Origin: Uloborus plumipes | Taxonomy: Eukaryota; Arthropoda; Arachnida; Araneae; Uloboridae | NCBI GenBank assembly: GCA_038373865.1 | Contig: JAXGGA010003947.1 | Location: forward strand, 30,932-94,931 | Direction: 5' to 3' | DNA: 64,000 nt | Part shown: positions 58,387 to 64,000 of the stretch, one piece after another | How positions within the stretch are numbered: the stretch's first letter is position 1 | Layout of the letters: each line of letters opens with the position of its first letter | Notes under the pieces: generated by a model | Seen by the model: only the letters and a program-made list of their open reading frames with translations | Database searches by the model: none | Told to the model about the DNA's origin: nothing | Translations under genes and position numbers: made by a program

Positions 58387-60424
58387 TACCGCTGTATGTT
58401 AATGATTTTTTAAAAAACAATTGGTCCTCGGTACTCGGCCAAAGTGCTACTCGGTGCATCACTATTCATTTCTCAGAAATAAATATGTATGTATCTATGT
58501 GTACTACTATTAAACATTAATGATATTTTTTACTATAAATGTTAGTAGGTATACAATTTAAGTAATTCATAGATTCTGCTTTCTACCCCACTGTTAGTAA
58601 ATACAGTTCATTTCTGCTGTAAGGTCTGAAAAAGTATATATTAGTCTTGTTCATTTTTGATTTGGTATACAAAAAATAAGTCAGATGGAAACCTTTCAGA
58701 TGGTATCAATTTTACTATTGCGATCTGCAAACTTCCAGAAAATCAGATATAACGTGACTTAAATTAGGTATTTCGAAAAGTGTAAGGGTTTTTTTCTGAA
58801 TCTTTGAGACATATACATATTTTCTTACTTAGTCGATTAAGACCAGGGCTAACAAGAAACTATGTTAGTCTGGTTTGAAACTACGGGTTCAGTTGCATAT
58901 TGGAGTAATATAACCTTTATAAAATTTCTGGTGGGAGGGGTCCGGTAAACAAACTTACAAGGGCTCTTAGAGACCCTGAACGTTGGTCGGCATAGATTTC
59001 TTTAATTTGACTTCTAAGTAAAATATAATCCATTAGTAAACGCTAAAAAAATAATAATTTGTTATGTTAATTGCCTGTGATGTAGAATAAGAAAATACTT
59101 ATATTGTGAAAGTATTTATTTTAATTTTGTTGATTCAAATGATCTTAAAAAACTGGGCAAAATAGTTTTTTTTTTTTTTTTTAAATGGGTTCTTACTAGC
59201 AAAAAAAAAAAAAATTATATAAAAAAGCTGAAGAAAAAAAAATGTTTCCAATCAAATAGAGTCAAATTAAGCCAACCCTATGGTAAGCAGAGACTCATAA
59301 CTTTAGCATCAGTAATACAATGCAGAACAGCCCTAATAAACATTGAATTAAATGTGGTTGCAAATTCTATCAAAATTATATCATCAAATTCTGAATGCAG
59401 AAGAAGTTTATTCGAACATGCACAAATGAACAATAATTATAATTAGGGATGGACCGGATATCCGGTAACTATCCGGTATCCGGCCAATATTTTAAGTATC
59501 CGGTACTTCCGGATATCCGATCCGGCTGTCCGCCCCGGATACGGATATCCGGAAGATTTTTGCAGGATATCCGGCTAAGTATCCGGTATTGATGTGGGGA
59601 ATATCCGGAATTGATGTGAGGGTTATCCGGTATGATGTGGACCTAATTAAATATTTTCTTTTTATAAAAATCTTAGTTAAAAATTTCATTGTTTGATAAA
59701 CCTTTTAGATGATGTAATTACTTTTCATCTTTCCTTTTTACCAATTTTTGCTTCTAAAACAAAAATTGTGTTATTCCTCCGACTGTGTACTGGACATGGA
59801 AGCATTCTGCATATTTGATTTTTCACAATTGCCAGATAAAATATGATTATCTTCAGCTTTTCAAAAATATTTTAGTTAAAATATTTAGAAAGAAAAGGCT
59901 ACAAACCTTCAAGGATTAATGTGCGACAAAAGTTTGAAAAAAACTTACGATCATATCGTTAGTTCATAAAAATTAATCGCAGTAGCTTTTAATATAAATT
60001 CTCAAATTATTTTATTTATTGAATTCTTTTATTTTTAGTTTTTGTGCTTCTAACAAAAATTGCGATCTATTAACACCCAATGATGTTGTAATTAGATATT
60101 TTTTTCTTTGCCACTATTATTGCTTTATTATAATTGAAAATAACATACACTAAATAACCTATCTAACATTGACGAAAATTTTCTTTTAGATAATGAAAAC
60201 ATCTGTCCCCATGAATCGTCGCAACTTAAAACCATGCTTTTTTTTTTTTGAAAGAGTTTAAATGTGTGTAAAGAAATTTTGAATTTTGCACTTTGTTTCG
60301 TTCTTTCTTTTTGTAATATATTCCTTTCAGAAAAGATATTTCTCTGCTATTAGAATCTTTTCACGTCTGTCACGCCGCTCCATAACTCCTCGAGAACATG
60401 TTGAGAATGACCCTCAATAACATT

Positions 60425-60598
60425 CAATCGAGTTTCGATAACTCAAAGCTTTATAAACTCAAATATACCTTCATTTCAAAGTTTTCATTTGGTGACAAAT
60501 TCTTGGAAAGACGGTAGGAACTGCTTGTAACTTGAACTATCAATAACTCTAAGTTTTTAGCCGGTCCCTTGGGACTATGAGCTATTGAGACTTGACTG
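60425..60598. mobile_element. pogo-like MITE
   Basis: CAATCGAGTTTCGATAACTC at the left and inverted GCTATTGAGACTTGACTG then TA at the right; related to 34990-35157. Confidence 0.5.
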
Positions 60599-60747
60599 TA
60601 TTTAAGATGTTAATTTGCATCATTAGAAAGTATTTTGTCTTTTAGAATTTAAGTAAAACTTTAAGTTAATTATTTAGATATAAGTTTATTAATTTATTTT
60701 TTGAAGTGAACATGTTTAGAATAATTTTAAATAATAATGATAATATA

Positions 60748-61694
60748 CCGGTCATTTCAGCGAAAATGGTACAAATCAGTCCCGATACTTCAGAATTTTG
60801 AGAATTAATTTTAATGTTTACCACCAATTAATTATATTTTTTTTATTTGTTCTCCATCTAATTGTGTGTAACCAAGTATTATTTATTTAGGCATAAGCCA
60901 TTTATAAAGGACACCCCCCCCCCCCAAAAAAAAAATTCTTTGGCAAAAGAAGGAAAAAATGATCTGCCCCAGCTTCAAATTGCTAGGACTTAAAATGCAA
61001 TTTAAGATTAAGCTGAAATGCAACAACAAAATCATTTGCAATGCACAGCACAAAAATGCTTCTGACACCCTTTCTGCTGATTTTTATGTATGTAAACAAA
61101 AAAATCTTGGAAAAACACCTATTTATCTTTGTTCCTAGATTTTTTTTATGTTTCAAACTGTCCACTCTGTTACAAGCCTTTCAGAAATAAAATAAGCAAT
61201 CGCATTCAATGTGATATTTTTTTTAATAAGTACAAGTTATGTATCTGCTTTGATTACTTTGATACTTTGAATTATATAATCAGTAACTAAGATAAGCCTA
61301 AAATTCTTTGCTGATGATAGTTAACTTGCACTGTGGGATGTCCACTCTGTTACAGTCGCATTAATAGTGCAAAAAATATTTTTTCTTGAAATTGCAAGCA
61401 GAATTTGTTTTAGGATGCTTAGTTCATTTTATACTTGTTCTGTAATTAACTTTTCTTTACGATTAGAAATATATTTTTCAAACCTCATTTGTCTCCTCTG
61501 TTACACAAAATGGTCGAACTATTCAAAACCCTTAATGAATGACTCATATATACAAGCCATTTACACTTTATTATGCACAAATAAACAGAGAATAATTTTT
61601 AAATCAATGATTAGTTGGCGAAAATTACTTCATTTGATAAACTTAACTCGACAATTTCAGACAACATTTGTACCATTTTGGCTGGAATAACCCA
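60748..61694. mobile_element. TA-flanked TIR element nested in the hAT
   Basis: Left CCGGTCATTTCAGCGAAAAT and right inverted ATTTTGGCTGGAATAACCCA, continuing inward with GGTACAAAT; TA on both sides. Inside, CCACTCTGTTACA occurs twice and CTCCTCTGTTACA once (61160, 61340, 61493). Tc1/mariner-type by target site. Confidence 0.65.
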
Positions 61695-62837
61695 TAAATA
61701 TAACATTTGCATCTCGGAATGTATCTTTATTTTTCAAAATGAAGTTGAATTTCGAGGTGATCGTTTAAGAATTAGTTTATTAATTTGTTTTTAAAAAAGT
61801 GAATATGTTTAGCATGACCCTTAATGTATTTAAAATGATAATTTGCCACTTTTAAGAATGTGTATCTTAATTTTTTGGAACTAAAGTAAAATTTCAAGTT
61901 GATTATTCAAGTAAAGTTTACTCATTTGTTTTTTAAAAAGTGAACAACTTTAGCATACCTCTTAAAAGAGTATTTAAACTGCTGATTTGAATCTTCAGAA
62001 AACATGTTCCTTTGTTTTTTGGAGTTAAATAAAATTTTTAACTGATTATTTGAGTATAACTTTATTATTATTATTATTATTTAACACACTGGTCCTGTTT
62101 TAATATTTTCTTCTTTAACTTATATGTTAGAAAAATTACATGCATATTATTCTTTAAAAAAAAGAATTTCAAAGCAAAATTTTGCTTTATATTATTGCAA
62201 AATAAGAAATAAGAAAATGTGTTACTTTGTAATGAAGTTTAAATTCATAAAATTCTAATAAAATATGTATCAATTCGAAAAAAAAAAAAAACTTATCTGA
62301 GCTTAGTTTTTTTTCCTTTTTTCTTTCTTTGTTTCTTTCTTTTTTTTTAATATTGGTGAAATATTTAATAACTATCATTTACGTAGAAACCTATTGAAAT
62401 GATATTGAAACAGAAAAGCTTTAAAATTTAAACTAAGAATAATTAAAAGTTTAAACTTTGAGTATATACAGAAATATTTAATTCAATCTTTTAAAGTTTC
62501 GTCTATTTTGATAAAAATACATAATTTAGAAAGAAATCACAATATGCTAGTGTTTCATTTCATATGTAGCGCTACTCCTGTACAAATAAAATAGAGGCTT
62601 TAAAAATTAATTTAAATGTATTTAACATGTTCTTAAAGAAATTATGCGAGAAACAACTTTGATTTATTGTTTTGAAGCTGCATTACATAAAAATAAGCGA
62701 ACATGCAATGTAATTGTAATGCCGAATATTCGCAGGATATCCGGCCGGATATCCGGTATCCGGCGTGTGGTGAGCCTCCGGATATCCGATATCCAGTATC
62801 CGGCAAAATCACTATCCGGTCCATCCCTAATTATAAT

Positions 62838-63507
62838 CTGAAAACAGCAGAATAGCCTACAATAAAAATTCAAACTGAAATACAAGCATTTTACAGTTTA
62901 ATGTAAAACAAGGAGCTTAGAATGCAGTAAGTAGAATATCTTATAAGAAAAGTTGGATGTGCAAGCGGTTGTCGGACCGAGGGTGGTTTTCGTGTCTGAG
63001 TCCCTTGATTTTAACACGTTACCAATCCAAATACAGTACATATACATTTTAGCACAATAATAAACAAAACTCAACCACAACCTACACAGTATTTTCTGTC
63101 TGCACTACTGTATATGCTGTTCTAGATAGGGGGAAAATGATATGTTGTTTTTTTTTTTTTTTTCATAAACAAAGACCAATTACTGTATAAACACCTTAAG
63201 GCTTTAAAAAAAAAAGAAAAAAACATTCATTGTGATCTAGCAATCGTCCGGTTGTAACAAAGGTCTAAAAAATCAATTTTAAGAATGCTTCGATTTATGA
63301 AGCAGGTATTTTAAAAGTAAACGTACTTTACCAAATGTACTTTAACAAATTTAATAACAGCATATTGAATGCATACAGAAACTTGAAAATATTTTTAAAT
63401 CTTCAAATTTTCCGCAGTTACATGCTTCGTTTGAAGTGAACTTTCCCTTCGAACACATTAAAAAATTAATTAAAAGACAATTGTTCATAAATATTTTTAA
63501 TACATAC
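62838..63507. other. Gene-free AT-rich stretch
   Basis: No exon, RNA gene or complete transposon recognised; a T-run at 63147-63163. Confidence 0.5.
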
Positions 63508-63581
63508 TGAGGTCTAGAGAATCTTTCATGGGTTCTAGGATGTCCTTGCAGATGTATTTCTCTTACATGACCATTCGCCAT
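63508..63581 (-). CDS. Candidate first coding exon of the ABHD gene
   Basis: ATG at 63581-63579, 24 codons (MANGHVREIHLQGH.. ending FSRP) and two bases before donor GTATGT. Its phase 2 end matches the phase 2 entry of the exon at 56935, and an in-frame TGA lies 17 codons upstream. Against it: phase matches by chance one time in three, position -3 of the ATG is C, and the peptide has no family similarity I know. If real the protein starts 63 residues earlier than the Met at 56820. Confidence 0.3.
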
Positions 63582-63839
63582 CAGGAAAGAGTGAACTTGA
63601 GGAATTTTTCCAATCGAGGAAAATATTCATGGACAATAATAACAATCAGAATGAAATGCGCAATCAAACAGTCACGTGTTTATAGCATAACAACAAAGAA
63701 CAAAACAACCAAACCCTAACTTTTAAAACTGCTCATGAAAGGAGTAAACATTTTTCTAACAAGTTTATTTTTCAACAATTCGTAAAAAGTATTTCATCAA
63801 GAGGAAAAGCAGCTTTGGTGATGATACTGGAAGTAAACA

Positions 63840-63960
63840 TAGTTCAACCCTGACCTGACTCGCACTCTGCTACCATGGAAACGAAAATTAACTGCAGGTG
63901 GAGGCGGGCGGAGGTGGTGAAAGAATGAGTCAGCTGATCGAAAAAAAAAAACAGAAGCAT
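63840..63960 (-). promoter_or_regulatory. Candidate GC-rich promoter of the ABHD gene
   Basis: A local GC-rich patch in AT-rich DNA with GGGCGG (Sp1-type, 63906-63911) and TGAGTCA (AP-1-type, 63926-63932), 260 bp or more upstream of the candidate first exon on the - strand. Inferred from composition and position only. Confidence 0.25.
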
Positions 63961-64000
63961 TGATCCTCTGCTCATAAAATCACTCAAACTCAAATTTACT

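Larger units (their letters stand above)
57315..58464. mobile_element. hAT element with nested insertion
   Basis: TAGGGATGCACCGAGTACTC.. and ..GTGCTACTCGGTGCATCACTA with a perfect 8-bp duplication TTCATTTC (57307-57314, 58465-58472). Subterminal TACTCGG and TACTCGGCC repeats. Contains an (AT)n run at 57443-57466 and the elements at 57515 and 58167. No transposase. Confidence 0.9.
59444..62829. mobile_element. hAT element (3.4 kb) with nested insertions
   Basis: TAGGGATGGACCGGATATCC.. and ..CACTATCCGGTCCATCCCTA, with a perfect 8-bp duplication ATTATAAT (59436-59443, 62830-62837). Both ends carry clustered GGATATCCGG motifs. No transposase frame seen. Holds the elements at 60425 and 60748. Just outside any ABHD exon, within its 5' region. 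Confidence 0.9.

Noticed and set aside
61367..61690. 107-codon + frame
   Set aside because: Lies inside the TA-flanked element at 60748-61694; no recognisable domain.
63862..63898. ATGG start context on the - strand near 63890 as first ABHD exon
   Set aside because: Its only nearby donor leaves phase 1, which does not fit the phase 2 entry of the exon at 56935.

Overview
This is eukaryotic DNA: AT-rich, intron-containing and packed with transposons. The two protein genes and the mixture of hAT, Tc1/mariner, piggyBac-like, pogo-like, gypsy and LINE elements suggest an arthropod. The repeat character would fit a chelicerate such as a spider, but that is inference and no marker settles the species.

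Two host genes face each other. On the + strand (2643-11890) lie five coding exons for the last ~383 residues of a serine-rich cytoplasmic tail, most likely of an SLC9-type Na+/H+ exchanger. A long 3' UTR seems to run to poly(A) signals at 16922-16974. On the - strand, six secure exons between 56935 and 39314 encode an alpha/beta-hydrolase of the ABHD4/ABHD5 family (342 residues from its internal Met). A candidate extra 5' exon lies at 63508-63581 and a GC-rich promoter candidate near 63900. All intron phases of the secure exons agree. The hydrolase keeps the Ser nucleophile and catalytic His but has Asn at the predicted acid position.

The introns and the 17-39 kb intergenic stretch are almost entirely repeats. 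Notable are an inverted gypsy element (5322-9152) that forms a 1.48-kb palindrome and about ten hAT-like elements, most with 8-bp target duplications. The long ABHD intron holds a nested stack (43486-48737): one hAT contains a 6-bp-duplication element, which contains another hAT, plus a fourth element beside them. The intergenic part also has a dead Tc1 transposon (31611-33674), a LINE tail inserted in a small foldback element (29033-30392), four copies of a ~780-bp dispersed repeat rich in TTGGCGA motifs, a minisatellite (33880-34365), and a duplicated segment carrying a 49-codon membrane micro-ORF (30692-30841) beside a coding-like pseudogene.

The genes do not form a pathway or operon. The + gene would act in ion and pH homeostasis at a membrane and the - gene in lipid hydrolysis or acyl transfer. 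Stretches not listed are AT-rich intron or spacer in which I recognise nothing.
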